DNA from: Phaeodactylum tricornutum CCAP 1055/1
Lineage: Eukaryota > Bacillariophyta > Bacillariophyceae > Surirellales > Neidiaceae
NCBI RefSeq assembly: GCF_000150955.2
Contig: NC_011672.1
Location: 1-64,000 of the forward strand
Length of the DNA: 64,000 nucleotides
Direction of reading: 5' to 3'
This document shows positions 30,869-40,659 of this stretch, piece after piece. The notes beneath the pieces are model-generated. The model ran no database searches and had not been told where the DNA came from. It saw only the letters and a program-made list of their open reading frames with translations. The first letter of the stretch is position 1. Every line of letters starts with the position of its first letter. The position numbers and the translations under genes are program-made.

Positions 30869-31298
30869 GAGTAAAAAATATTTCTTCTTTACAGTTACAC
30901 ACGTCAATTTAAGATATCGCCATTCACCCGTTCAGTGCGTTTGCCTGCTCGTATCCCTAACTCTGCGGAGTATCCTGAGTTACGTCGCTAATACGCCGCA
31001 GCCTCGACCTTGTTCCTAATCTTTTACACAACGCGATGGTGCACTTGCGAACTTCGACTCGACGGGTTTGTAGACGATACTAGTTCAATATCCATCACGT
31101 CGTCCAATATTCTCGAAGGTGTAAGCGGTTCCACCACTTCATCCGCCGGTTCAAGATTATGATCGGCCAAGGCCAACAAATTTTCAAAAAAATCTTCAAG
31201 AACTGTGGTGTGACGGCGGGAAACAGTTTGTGAGAGAGATTGCGGTAGGGCACGAACACTGAGAGACATCGCATCTCGAACTTGCAGCCATTCGTACG

Positions 31299-32168
31299 TC
31301 AGAGAGCTATGCACATACCTTCGTCGCGGAGCAGTCCCATGTGACCAATATTAGGTACAATCCGATAGGTGGAATTGTCCAGCCGTTCGTGAACGTGCCT
31401 TGAAACTTCCAGCGGCATGACCTGGTCGTCTTCTCCCACGTACACCAGCGCCGGCTGTAAAACGTCCTCGGTACGGAAACTGTAGGAACTTGTCTCTAGA
31501 CGATAGTCGTTGATGAGTCCCAAGCGCGCTTGTCGGCAAAGTGGAATACAAGGTAAAAATAGTAAAAGGTTGGGCAAGAACTTTCCCAGCAAAAATGCGT
31601 TTCGATCGGACTTGTTCGGTATGCCTTCGTGCGCATACTCGGGGTCTCCCGACAGAATGCCGACCGAGACGATCCGTTTCGGACCTATATGAGCCGCGCA
31701 TGCCAACGCGCACGGACCACCACTGGAATGACCAGCCACGCTAAAGCAATCGATGCGTAAGTAGTCAGCAAGCTCCTTGACATCATCAGCAAAAGTTTCG
31801 TACGTGTAGGTGGGTGGTGCTGGATCGGAGCCAAAGTATCCGGGCCGATTGATGCAGACCAAAACATAGTCCTCCGGTGGGTCCGTTAGTAGAAAATTGT
31901 TGCCGGACAAGAACATGGCGTGGAAACAGAAAATGTACGGAACATTTCGTCGATTTTCGCAAGTTTGGCCATTGACATCGTTCTCTCGGGGGGAATAGGG
32001 AGTGGAAAGGATGGGTCCGTCCAGGAAAAAGGTTAGTCGGCGTTGGTCTCGCAGAACGATGAATTGGCGTTCTAGCGCTCCGTCCCACACACCCTTGACC
32101 CGCTTCTGACGTCGTGCAATCCAAGTTTCCCGCCAGGGTGTCACGCCCACGTGAAAATCCAAAAACAT
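31299..32168 (-). CDS. Alpha/beta hydrolase
   Basis: An intronless frame of 289 residues from the ATG at 32168. The nucleophile elbow 'FSVAGHSSGGPCALACAA' (serine near 146), the acid segment 'LVYVGEDDQVMPLE' and the catalytic histidine in 'NIGHMGLLRDEG' give a complete triad. The oxyanion region is 'FCFHAMFLSGNNFLL'. The frame ends soon after the histidine. A donor-like GTATGT at 31316 and an acceptor-like CTGCAAG at about 31279 would remove only 38 bases and extend the protein by about 90 serine-rich residues to 31024. That would be a very small intron, so I annotate the unspliced form. The substrate is unknown. Confidence 0.8.
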   Translation of the reverse strand: MFLDFHVGVTPWRETWIARRQKRVKGVWDGALERQFIVLRDQRRLTFFLDGPILSTPYSPRENDVNGQTCENRRNVPYIFCFHAMFLSGNNFLLTDPPEDYVLVCINRPGYFGSDPAPPTYTYETFADDVKELADYLRIDCFSVAGHSSGGPCALACAAHIGPKRIVSVGILSGDPEYAHEGIPNKSDRNAFLLGKFLPNLLLFLPCIPLCRQARLGLINDYRLETSSYSFRTEDVLQPALVYVGEDDQVMPLEVSRHVHERLDNSTYRIVPNIGHMGLLRDEGMCIAL

Positions 32169-32854
32169 AGGATGTCTCTCTAATGGTCGTTGAAATAGCC
32201 AATATCAGTCAGTCAAGAATCCAGAAGAAACGTTCGCCGTACGGAGTACAGCTTGTGAATAGGATCGCGAACGTTCGTGTTCGTTCGAAATGTTGGATGG
32301 ATGGATGGATGGATACCTTACATTCCCCCACATTAGGATCTAACAGGAAAATGTGGTACGCTCCTTGATGCTTACGTGCGCAGGCGAACCTCGTGGTGTT
32401 CGCATTGCCGTGAGAAAAATAATTCTAATCCTTCACCGTATTCCGAATGGAACGTGCGCGGGGATGATTCTATCGTCGCAGTCCTCATGGTCCATCCCAG
32501 AAAAGGCCTTTGAGACGAAAACCGGGTTTGTGTTCGCGTTCGCGAGAGAATGGTGACACGCAAAGCAAACTGTGTCTGTCTCGCTTCCATGTCGTAGCGA
32601 CAGTTGAGATGTTTGAACGCTGACCTGTCCGACCATCCGTCTTATCGAGGCCAATCAACAACGACACGACTCTGTAACTAGTAGAGAGCTCTACAGGAGC
32701 GTTTCCCATCATCACGAAGGCCTCGTTGCACCCGGCGAATGAACCAAAGAACAAATTCGTCTCCGACAGCGTCTCGTTTCGGATCTCTCCTGTACCTACT
32801 ACCTACACACAAAGGCATAGCAGCACAGCAACACGCAAAAGACTACTTCCTAGA
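32169..32854. other. Divergent promoter region with a GGAT microsatellite
   Basis: This lies between the alpha/beta hydrolase (minus) and the RRM gene (plus). A (GGAT)5 run sits at 32295-32314, about 130 bp upstream of the hydrolase start. The frame of the RRM protein is open further upstream, from 32726, but without a better ATG. Nothing else seen. Confidence 0.45.
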
Positions 32855-33997
32855 ATGACACGAAGAAGAGCTGGTAGATCCTTAGGCAAGACGCTGTTAC
32901 CGGTGCTTCTAAGCTCCTTGACTACCGTGGGAGCTTGGCTTCCAACGGTACACCACTCGATATTACCATTCTCCCGCTTTGCCGAGTCCTTTCCTTTTCA
33001 GAGAATTTCCACCGCGAGCACAATTTTGTACACGACGTCTGATGGCAACAAGAGTAAGAAGAATACGAATACTGCTTCCCACTCCAAATTTGCACAACCC
33101 GCCTTTCGGCAGGCTGCGTATACCGGAACGACCCGTAAGGAACGTCAAACGCCGGGCCCTGAGCAACACACGACGCACCGTTCACCACAACCGTTCGGGG
33201 CCGACAGTAAAATTTCCTCTTTGCATCTCGAAAGAGTTCGAACTGCTGGTCGCGTCGGGACCAAGCGTTACGTCAACCCTTGCAAGGTATTCGTCGGCAA
33301 CTTGCCCTTTGCAATGGACGAATCCGCATTGCAGACTTGGTTGAGTGCGCAAATGGGTCTGCCTCCCGCCGTTTTGCTGAACGAATGCAAGATCGTTCGG
33401 GATTGGAAGACGGGAAAATCGAAAGGTTTCGGATTTGCCGTCTTTACCGAAGCCATTTATGCGACCGTGTGTATCGAAAAATGTCACGGTGCAAAACTGG
33501 AATCTCGACCTGTTACGGTGAAACAGGGACAAAGGAAACCGGACGAGAATCTAGTGTACATTAAAAAGCGGAAAGAGCAACCATCGGATGCGGAAGAAGC
33601 TGCCATCCAAAACGGGTTGACACAAGCCGAAGGTCATATCCGTGATGATATCGTCATAATGGATCCGGAAGAAATGGCCATGATTAAAATGCTGGATCCG
33701 GACCTGTTACCAGATCACGTACAAATTAACGGGAGCAGCAACTCAGCTTCGAGTGTGTCATCATCCTCTTCATCGTCTGCTTACAGTAGCGACGATATTT
33801 TATTTGACGACATTGACGAAGACGACGACGAAGGTGTGGATGGGTTTTGGTACGGTGACGACGACGAAGCTGGCGACGATGACAGCGATATTCAGCTCGA
33901 TACGACCATGACTCAAAATCGAGAACAACGCCGTGAGGCTGCAAAGCGACAACCCAAACGACGCAAGTTGATCAACAAGGGGTTCGGTACCGTGTAA
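32855..33997 (+). CDS. RRM protein with N-terminal targeting-like sequence and acidic tail
   Basis: A 380-residue protein from the ATG at 32855. The N-terminus is arginine-rich then hydrophobic (TLLPVLLSSLTTVGAWLPT), which could be a signal or organelle presequence. One RNA recognition motif follows: RNP2 'KVFVGNLPF' at about 144-152 and RNP1 'KGFGFAVF' at about 190-197. The C-terminus has a serine run and then a long Asp/Glu tract (DDIDEDDDEGVDGF) ending in basic 'KRQPKRRKL', which resembles a nuclear or nucleolar signal. The two localisation hints conflict. A plastid or mitochondrial RNA-binding role and a nucleolar one are both possible. Confidence 0.82.
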   Translation: MTRRRAGRSLGKTLLPVLLSSLTTVGAWLPTVHHSILPFSRFAESFPFQRISTASTILYTTSDGNKSKKNTNTASHSKFAQPAFRQAAYTGTTRKERQTPGPEQHTTHRSPQPFGADSKISSLHLERVRTAGRVGTKRYVNPCKVFVGNLPFAMDESALQTWLSAQMGLPPAVLLNECKIVRDWKTGKSKGFGFAVFTEAIYATVCIEKCHGAKLESRPVTVKQGQRKPDENLVYIKKRKEQPSDAEEAAIQNGLTQAEGHIRDDIVIMDPEEMAMIKMLDPDLLPDHVQINGSSNSASSVSSSSSSSAYSSDDILFDDIDEDDDEGVDGFWYGDDDEAGDDDSDIQLDTTMTQNREQRREAAKRQPKRRKLINKGFGTV

Positions 33998-34409
33998 TGG
34001 AAGCATTGAAAGTGAGCAACCGTACGGATCTAGCACTTTGGTAATATTTGCAATCGTAGAAAGCGCACGAACGAATATGCGTGTGTGTGTGTGTGTGCGT
34101 GTTTTGCATATATATCCGTAGACGCCCGTGTGTTTTCTAGTGCATGTGGTGTTGATTGCTCGTACCAGCGTTTCCAGAGGCCAATATGGTGGGTGCAAAC
34201 GACACAGCTAAGTCGTGCAAGATCAGCAGCTGTGGTCGGCTCTCCCGGAATCAGGTGTCACTGCAAATGTCTGACAGCACTGCGTCTGCACACAAAGGCA
34301 GCAAGCACAAGCAACGTTTTTCCTCCACGACAGTACTTGATGTGTAGAGAAAGGAGGTTGGTGCTATAATAGTAATCCTGGCGGCTCCGAATTGACATGG
34401 TTTTAGAGT
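33998..34409. other. Intergenic with a GT repeat
   Basis: This is a 3' flank shared by two convergent genes. A (GT)n run lies at about 34080-34098. No gene seen. Confidence 0.5.
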
Positions 34410-34829
34410 TTAGTCCACGTTACTCATGGTGGCATCTTCCTTCTTGGCAGCCGCCTTATTTTTGCTCTTGGCTTCCAATTTGGCCTTGCGGTCCTTGTCC
34501 AACTTGAGTTTGGTGATGACGACGTTCGATGCCGGGATTCCGACGTGCACTTGCGCACCAGTGACCTTCTCCCGCGTCAGGCGCTCGACGTGAATGACAA
34601 ACTTCTTACGAAAGCAGCCAATAATTTTTCCTTCCCGCGATTTGTACGTTCCTCGCACCACCATAACTTCATCGTCTTTACGGACCGCCATGGAACGAAC
34701 GCCGTGCCGGGCTTGGAGTTCCTTACTCAGACTAGCGCTCATGAGCTTGCGGCGAGCCTCGCTGTGCGCTCCAAAGTGAGCCTTGCGGTTCTTGCGACGA
34801 CTGGATGTGACCGATTGCGAGTATTTCAT
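34410..34829 (-). CDS. RPL26: 60S ribosomal protein L26 (uL24)
   Basis: A 139-residue intronless protein. '[19 protein letters not shown]' is the eukaryotic L26 N-terminus, and the KOW-type segment '[20 protein letters not shown]' is diagnostic of uL24. The length is close to that of other eukaryotic L26 proteins. It sits near the peptide exit tunnel and helps early assembly of the large subunit. It is transcribed divergently from RPS3 across 516 bp. The C-terminus is the usual Lys/Ala-rich tail ([18 protein letters not shown]). Confidence 0.97.
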   Translation of the reverse strand: MKYSQSVTSSRRKNRKAHFGAHSEARRKLMSASLSKELQARHGVRSMAVRKDDEVMVVRGTYKSREGKIIGCFRKKFVIHVERLTREKVTGAQVHVGIPASNVVITKLKLDKDRKAKLEAKSKNKAAAKKEDATMSNVD

Positions 34830-35345
34830 GATTCTATATGCGAACGTTCTTTCTTTGGAAAAGATATGTCAGTGGTTTGTCAGTGAGTGAGTGAGTGAGT
34901 GAGTGTGTCCAAAGTGTTGCACGTAGAACAATGGACCGGAACAACTTCCTGGAATTTCTACCGTTCAGACAGAGAGGACAGGGGCACCGAGATGGAACGA
35001 CTATTTTACTAGTAGGCGGTGGGTGGTAACATTCGTACCAACAGCGAGTGCCGCAGCGTCGACTGTGAAACCGCAAGGGTAATTTCCCGTAGTTTCGAGT
35101 AGACCGAAAAGTGGTAAACGCTAATGCAGTTCTTTGAAAAACCCGGAGAGTCTGATTGCACCTACGGGTTTTTGGGTTACCTGTTTACTAAAAAAAGTAG
35201 GTCACCCCAGTCTGTAAGGACCGAGAGTGGATGTAGAGCGCGTCGAAGCTCGCACCCCTCGCTCGGGCTTGTCGTACCTTGTGCACCATACCGCACCGGC
35301 TATAACACACCACAAAGGAAGAACTTGTCCATCCAACCCGTCATC
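34830..35345. promoter_or_regulatory. Shared divergent promoter region of RPL26 and RPS3
   Basis: The 516 bp between two divergently transcribed ribosomal protein genes must hold both promoters. A (GTGA)n run lies at about 34882-34904, 54 bp upstream of the RPL26 start, and a CT-rich tract follows on the minus strand. The arrangement suggests joint control, but I see no motif that I can name. Confidence 0.55.
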
Positions 35346-36143
35346 ATGACTCACCGTGGGAACAAACGCATGAGCGTCAAGCGCAAGTTTGTCGCGGACG
35401 GTGTCTTTTACGCCGAACTGAACGAGTTGTTGACGGCGGAACTCGCCGAAGAAGGGTACGCCGGAGTGGAAGTCCGCACGACGCCGCACCGTACCGAGTT
35501 GATTATCCGCGCGACCCGCACACAGAACGTGCTCGGTGAGAACAATCGCCGCATTCGGGAACTTACTTCGGTGGTGCAGAAGCGCTTCAACTTTGCCGAC
35601 GGTGCCGTGGAGTTGTACGCGGAGCGTGTGCAGAACCGCGGACTGTGTGCGCAAGCGCAGGCGGAATCGCTCAAGTTCAAGCTTCTCGGAGGATTGGCGG
35701 TGCGTCGTGCGTGCTACGGTGTCGTGCGATTCGTCATGGAAGCCCAGGCCAAGGGGTGTGAAGTCGTGGTGACTGGAAAACTGCGTGGACAGCGTGCAAA
35801 GGGCATGAAGTTCGGTGACGGATACATGATCAAGACGGGACACGCCGGACAAGTCTACACCGATTCCGCCGTTCGTCACGTTCTCATGCGACAAGGAGTC
35901 ATTGGAATTAAGGTCTCTATCATGCTTCCGCAAGATCCCAAGGGACAAATGGGTCCCAAGATTCCGTTGGATGATGTGGTGACCATTCTGGAACCCAAGG
36001 AGGAACCGTCTCCGGCGCAATTGATGGCACAGCAAGCCGCGGCGGCTGCCGCTTACCAGGCGGCGGCTCCTCCCATGATGGAAGCACCCGTCGACCCGGC
36101 GGGTATGGCTCCCGTCGATCCCGCCATTCAAGCCGGATTCTAA
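35346..36143 (+). CDS. RPS3: 40S ribosomal protein S3 (uS3)
   Basis: A 265-residue protein from the ATG at 35346; the frame extends upstream but the family starts here. '[19 protein letters not shown]' is the S3 N-terminus. The KH domain is '[18 protein letters not shown]', and the C-terminal domain is '[10 protein letters not shown]'-like (here [19 protein letters not shown]). An alanine/proline-rich tail ([17 protein letters not shown]) extends beyond the conserved core. The protein lines the mRNA entry channel of the small subunit. Confidence 0.97.
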   Translation: MTHRGNKRMSVKRKFVADGVFYAELNELLTAELAEEGYAGVEVRTTPHRTELIIRATRTQNVLGENNRRIRELTSVVQKRFNFADGAVELYAERVQNRGLCAQAQAESLKFKLLGGLAVRRACYGVVRFVMEAQAKGCEVVVTGKLRGQRAKGMKFGDGYMIKTGHAGQVYTDSAVRHVLMRQGVIGIKVSIMLPQDPKGQMGPKIPLDDVVTILEPKEEPSPAQLMAQQAAAAAAYQAAAPPMMEAPVDPAGMAPVDPAIQAGF

Positions 36144-36327
36144 CTATAGTCGTTGCCGTTTACCTACTGGTTTGTGTGTGTGTCGTGAGTGTGTGTACAT
36201 ATATATATGAGAGTGTGTGTGTTTGTATCGGATAAGCGAGGGTTAGTTCTAACTGTAAGTTAAGGGGGACGGGTACCTACAGGAGAGCGCCATACTTGTC
36301 TAGTATGCTCGCCATTCGTACTGCGTC

Positions 36328-37161
36328 TTACAGTTCGGGATCGTCGACGAATCGGGCTTGCAGATTGCCGTCGAGATCGAGTCGACAGGAAGGCCCGTCG
36401 GCTTGGTCTTGTTCCCCAAAGATGTACCGGTTGTTGGCGACGACTTGGTAGAGACCATCGCGTGTCCAGCGGGGCACGATTCGCTGGGCCAGGTTGGCCG
36501 TGGCGCGGAGGACTCGTGGAAGTCCTTCGAGCTGGGTAGCGATAAAGAGGACGGCGTCCGATTCAAACCAGGCCCGGGTGGGCGTGACGACAACAATGGA
36601 GGAAATATCGTTGGCGCGTTTGCCGTGTTGGAGTAGCAAGGCCTGTCCGGTGCGACTCTGCAAACTGGCGTAGCGAAAGACCCCGTCGTGGGCAGCCGCG
36701 TCCCAATCGAGACAGCGGTTGACTCCGGCGTTACAGAAATTGCACACGCCGTCAAAGAGAATAATGGGCTTGGAACTGGTGGCAAAGGCCGTACTAGCGA
36801 CGCGGCGCCAGTCCCAATCGACCGTTGCGGGTCCGTCCGACGTGGTTTGGGAGCGGGGCGATGGTGTTGATGGAGTGGTGTCGGTACTGCTGCTGCTGGC
36901 ACTTGGCGGAGTCGGAGTGGAGGTACTGGCGAGGCTGGTTGTTGCGGTTGCGGGTGCGGTTACGACACGTCCGTTGGTAGGAGTGGCGCAATGGAACCGT
37001 GACGACCGCTGCGGTACGGTCACGATTGAAAAGGCTTGGACGGATGACCACCGAGCTCCGGTCTCGCTGCCGCGCCAAACGACGGCGACGACGACAATGA
37101 GCAGATACACGCACTGATGGAGCCAGAGTCGAGATTGACTGTGAGATGGCAATCGCGTCAT
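36328..37161 (-). CDS. DCC-family (DUF393) thiol oxidoreductase-like protein, probably plastid-targeted
   Basis: A 277-residue protein from the ATG at 37161; an upstream open stretch has no ATG. A hydrophobic signal at about 18-31 is followed by 'SSVQAFSIV' (about 39-47). The alanine-phenylalanine junction resembles the ASAF-type cleavage site used for diatom plastid import. After a Thr/Ser/Pro linker the domain opens with 'KPIILFDGVCNFCNAGVNRC' (about 131-150), containing the DxxCxxC signature that names the family. Its exact reaction is not established; relatives are proposed disulfide oxidoreductases. Plastid location is an inference from the presequence. Confidence 0.85.
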   Translation of the reverse strand: MTRLPSHSQSRLWLHQCVYLLIVVVAVVWRGSETGARWSSVQAFSIVTVPQRSSRFHCATPTNGRVVTAPATATTSLASTSTPTPPSASSSSTDTTPSTPSPRSQTTSDGPATVDWDWRRVASTAFATSSKPIILFDGVCNFCNAGVNRCLDWDAAAHDGVFRYASLQSRTGQALLLQHGKRANDISSIVVVTPTRAWFESDAVLFIATQLEGLPRVLRATANLAQRIVPRWTRDGLYQVVANNRYIFGEQDQADGPSCRLDLDGNLQARFVDDPEL

Positions 37162-37934
37162 GTTGGGAATAACTGTTCGTAGACTTGGTAAAATTGTCAA
37201 AGAACGTTGGAAAACAATCACAAATCACGAAAGGTCGATCGTGTTGGCCAACACGCAAAAGTGACAAGAGATGGACTATGTAATAATCGTTCGCGAGCAC
37301 TCTGGGAATTCTTCCTTCGTTTCGTTTGCTTTTGTAAAAACGGTGATGGGGTTCGCGAAGGGAAGACTTTATAAGGAAAGAGTACTTTCGTATTCTTCCT
37401 GTTCTTACTGTTCGTTGTGAGGAACGAAGAATACGACAATAGCCTGGGCGGCTTCCCGAACCACAGTTTACCGTTCTGTGAGCGAACCTGGAATCGAAAA
37501 TCCTAGCAGTAAATCCACGACGTGTGCAAAATGCTTCGGGTTCCTTTGTGCTGATGATACCGAAGGGTGCTCTGCTCTCACTGTCGGTACATGATACCGT
37601 CAGTCCGCAGCTGGGAAACGGGCGAATGACTGTCCGTCGGTCATTCACTGTCCGTCAGTCTATCAGTCTATCGGTCGGTCTCACCCTTTCTGCAAGGAAA
37701 GTACACGAAACGAAAAGTGTAAATAAGTGGGGCGGGGCGGAGAGGGAGGGGTTCGAACAGTAGACACGATTACCGCTCGCAAAATGCACCGCACGCATCC
37801 AGCTCGCCAAGTCTTCCCACGGGACGACCGAACACCTGGTGCCATTCTGAGAATTTGTGTTGTTGTCTCTGGATCTACCGAGTGTGTGTGTATCCGCTTT
37901 CTTCTTTGTGCCAACTTTAGTAGTAGTAACAGAC
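37162..37934. other. Divergent promoter region, nothing recognised
   Basis: This lies between the DCC gene (minus) and the PH gene (plus). Short direct words (gtccgtcggtcattcac / gtccgtcagtctatcag) recur near 37635-37680. No gene seen. Confidence 0.45.
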
Positions 37935-38938
37935 ATGAGTTACGCATCCCCTTCGCCGTCCTACGGGAATCCTCCGTCGTCACAGCAGCAGCAGCAACAG
38001 CAGCAACAACATACGAGTCCGATGCCGGCCTATTCCACAGCGCCTCCCACGCAACAAGTACAACAGCAGCAACAGCAGACGTGGAACCAGTCGTATCCAC
38101 CTCCGACACAACAACAGCAACAACTCCAATCACAGCCTCAGCCGTACTATCCACAGCAGCAATGGCAAGCACAGCAACAGCAGCCGGTACAGTATCAGCA
38201 GCAACAAACACAATCACAACCCGCTCCCTCGTATCCACCATTGGCGGCACGTCCGTCTGGGACGGCTCCGGCTTCCCGAAATCCCCGTCTTTCTCGGCCA
38301 CCTTTTGTCGATCCACAAACCAATATTATCTACGACACCTCCGACGCCGAATACGAAGGATGGCTCACCAAACAGAGTACCTGGTTTAAGGTACGTTCCT
38401 CCCGCAAAACTGTACGCACGGATAATATACGATTGTGTGCGAATACAGAACAGCACTGCCGTGTGGCAACGTGATAACAATCCACCAGGCCATTCTGTTT
38501 TTGTTTTGGTATTGTTTTTCCGTTCTAACTTCTACCCCTTTTTTCTAGGAATGGCGTCGCCGGTACTTTATCCTCAAAGGCAGTAAGCTTTTCTTCGCCA
38601 AAAACGAATACGCCGCCCCGCACGGATTTGTGGACTTGGCTACCTGTACCACGGTCAAATCCGCCGATTTGAAAGCCCGCAAACGACACAGTTTCGAAAT
38701 ATCCACCCCCGAAACTACGTACCTCCTCTACGCCGACACGGAAACAGAAAAGGATGATTGGATCGGACGCGTGGGCAAGGCCATCGTTCGCTGTTCCCGA
38801 ACGTATTACCAAGCTTCCGCAGCCAATTCCCACCACGCGGACCCAAACTCGGCCGCCCACCAACCATCTATCGACGAATCCGACGATGACGATATTTACG
38901 TCAATGACGATCCGGAAAATCCGTATTTCAACGATTGA
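37935..38938 (+). CDS. PH-domain protein with polyglutamine N-terminus
   Basis: Two exons, 37935-38390 and 38549-38938, are split by a 158-bp intron (donor GTACGT, acceptor TTCTAG) and give 281 residues. The first 110 residues are Gln/Pro-rich with several pure glutamine runs encoded by mixed CAG/CAA. The pleckstrin homology domain spans about 138-255: 'YEGWLTKQSTWFK' in exon 1 joins 'EWRRRYFILKGSKLFFAKN' in exon 2, and the closing helix is 'ETEKDDWIGRVGKAI' with its invariant tryptophan. The intron falls in the first beta-hairpin and splicing is needed for a whole domain. It probably binds phosphoinositides at membranes. The tail is acidic. Confidence 0.9.
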
Positions 38939-39159
38939 ATTTTCCCTACTTACTTCTAGTGCCATTTGGTCCCTGCCTATTTGAGAATCTCTCTAGTAGT
39001 GTATTGCATTTTTTTTCTGTATCCTAGCATTGTTTTCTGTTACTGTTTACTGTCAGCTACGGAGGTTGGTGCGTCACGGGGAAATACTATGTTTGCGTCA
39101 CGGGCCATGTGCGTGTAATAGATGCGTTCGAGAGTAGGTTGGTAGTTAGTTTACTGCCA

Positions 39160-40284
39160 ATGATCGTATTGCAGTGTCAGTCCTATGACGACCTACTATT
39201 TAAGGATCGGACGACTGTCAATGGCATATATCGGAGAATGACCCAAAGTGCCTCAGCATTCCGGACACGAAGACGTACACTCGCCAAGCTTCCAGGGATG
39301 CGATGCCCAGAATTCCTCGACACACGGGACAGCTGGCTTGGTTTCACGAAATCACAATCCCGCGTTTCGAAGAAAGTGGCAAACTCGAGAGCCAAAAAGA
39401 ATCGGACGACCACACGCATTGCGCATACTCGCACGACTGCCCAACGACAAGCCGAGCCAAGCATCCTCGCGCCATCACGTGATTGTTGCGCGTCTACCAG
39501 CACGGGAACGGACAAGCAAAACGTTTTGAAAATCCCGAAGGAAAGCGCTCGTAGTATGGACTCCGCGAAAGTCAAAGAGCTGTTGCAATCTACTGACATT
39601 TCCTTGCTGAAGGACACTTTGCGTGTGTACCAAGACGTAAATCCCGAAGAGGACGCACGGCAACAAGAGCAACTGCTCAAACTGCAAATCTTGTTGTGGA
39701 GTCGAATATTGCATTTACAGCAGAATGATCCCAACTGCAATCCTCTAGATATCGTTGAATCCTACCACCATTTAAGTCGGTGTTGGATGTCCATGGGGGA
39801 TACAACCAAAGCCATTGGTCAACTCAGACACGCACTCGCAGTACAAGCCGACAACTGCCAAACATTACAGCTACTGAGCGATGCTCACTTGAGTAGTGCG
39901 GATTACGAAAGTGCAATTGACTGGCAAGAAAAAGCAATCAATGGGATGCAGGAAAGGAGAAAGGACGGAGCTAGTGTTTGCTTTGCTTACGGCAACCTTG
40001 GGGCAATTTTCGAAGCTAAGGGTGATTTTGAACAGGCAATTGCCGTGTTGCAGAAAGGGCAAAGTTTTTGGCCTTCGGACAATAATGTGGCACTCCCTAC
40101 GGGGGAGGCTGCGGATTTGGCAGTGCGGTTGGGTATGCTGCTGGAAAAAATGGGTCAATACACGAAGGCCGTTCAGGAACTGACCGTGGCGCATAAGATG
40201 CTGGTTCATTTGAAAGGGGAGGGTGATGCGCAAGCCGAAGAGGTGGCCTACCTATTGGACATGGCATCGAATATGGTGGAATAA
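39160..40284 (+). CDS. TPR-repeat protein
   Basis: The frame gives 374 residues from the ATG at 39160, with later ATGs at 39238 and 39556 as alternatives; the first 130 residues are basic and poorly conserved-looking. From about residue 170 there are tetratricopeptide-like helices: 'ESYHHLSRCWMSMGDTTKAI', 'DAHLSSADYESAIDWQEKAI', 'AYGNLGAIFEAKGDFEQAIA' and 'LGMLLEKMGQYTKAVQELTV', spaced 34-40 residues apart. Such arrays bind partner proteins. No catalytic domain is present. If translation starts at 39556, nearly the whole protein is the TPR array. Confidence 0.75.
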   Translation: MIVLQCQSYDDLLFKDRTTVNGIYRRMTQSASAFRTRRRTLAKLPGMRCPEFLDTRDSWLGFTKSQSRVSKKVANSRAKKNRTTTRIAHTRTTAQRQAEPSILAPSRDCCASTSTGTDKQNVLKIPKESARSMDSAKVKELLQSTDISLLKDTLRVYQDVNPEEDARQQEQLLKLQILLWSRILHLQQNDPNCNPLDIVESYHHLSRCWMSMGDTTKAIGQLRHALAVQADNCQTLQLLSDAHLSSADYESAIDWQEKAINGMQERRKDGASVCFAYGNLGAIFEAKGDFEQAIAVLQKGQSFWPSDNNVALPTGEAADLAVRLGMLLEKMGQYTKAVQELTVAHKMLVHLKGEGDAQAEEVAYLLDMASNMVE

Positions 40285-40650
40285 GACAACTTTCGCTGAT
40301 CCGCCGCTGTGCGCGTCAGCGGGTTGACTTGAGCAATGCTTGTCGGAAGGTATCGTCTAGGCTGTTTGTCAGACTCTGATGCACAAAACGTTATCACACA
40401 GGTCAGAAGGGATCGCGTAGAGGCAGTTTGCCAGAATTTGATGCACAAAATCGTCAATACGCAGGGCTGACTTGTGTGCGCGTGCTAGGCATTCTCTAAG
40501 TTGGAAAATCGAAAGAGAAGTGCTGTATTAGAAATATGGTTTTTTTCGTTCACAGTCAGTGCATTGTGTATATGTTTCGGGCCCATAGATTGCATGTTAT
40601 CGCTATCCCCAGAAATGTTCAAAACACTGTCTGCCTGTCAAAGTTACTCG
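40285..40650. other. Intergenic with a short direct duplication
   Basis: Two similar segments lie at about 40346-40390 and 40406-40450, sharing 'aggtatcgtctaggc-gtttgtcagactctgatgcacaaaa'-type sequence with several differences. No gene seen. Confidence 0.45.
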
Positions 40651-40659
40651 AAAACACAT

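Noticed and set aside
24284-32314. GGAT microsatellites 130-140 bp upstream of two minus-strand genes as a shared regulatory element
   Set aside because: Only two cases (24284-24301 and 32295-32314); simple repeats are common in intergenic DNA, so shared function is not supported.
35202-36131. A 309-codon minus-strand frame opposite RPS3
   Set aside because: It is the antisense of a certain ribosomal protein gene; long antisense frames are common in such biased codon usage.
37681-38389. Long frames on both strands over the polyglutamine exon
   Set aside because: They are frame and strand shadows of CAG/CAA repeats.
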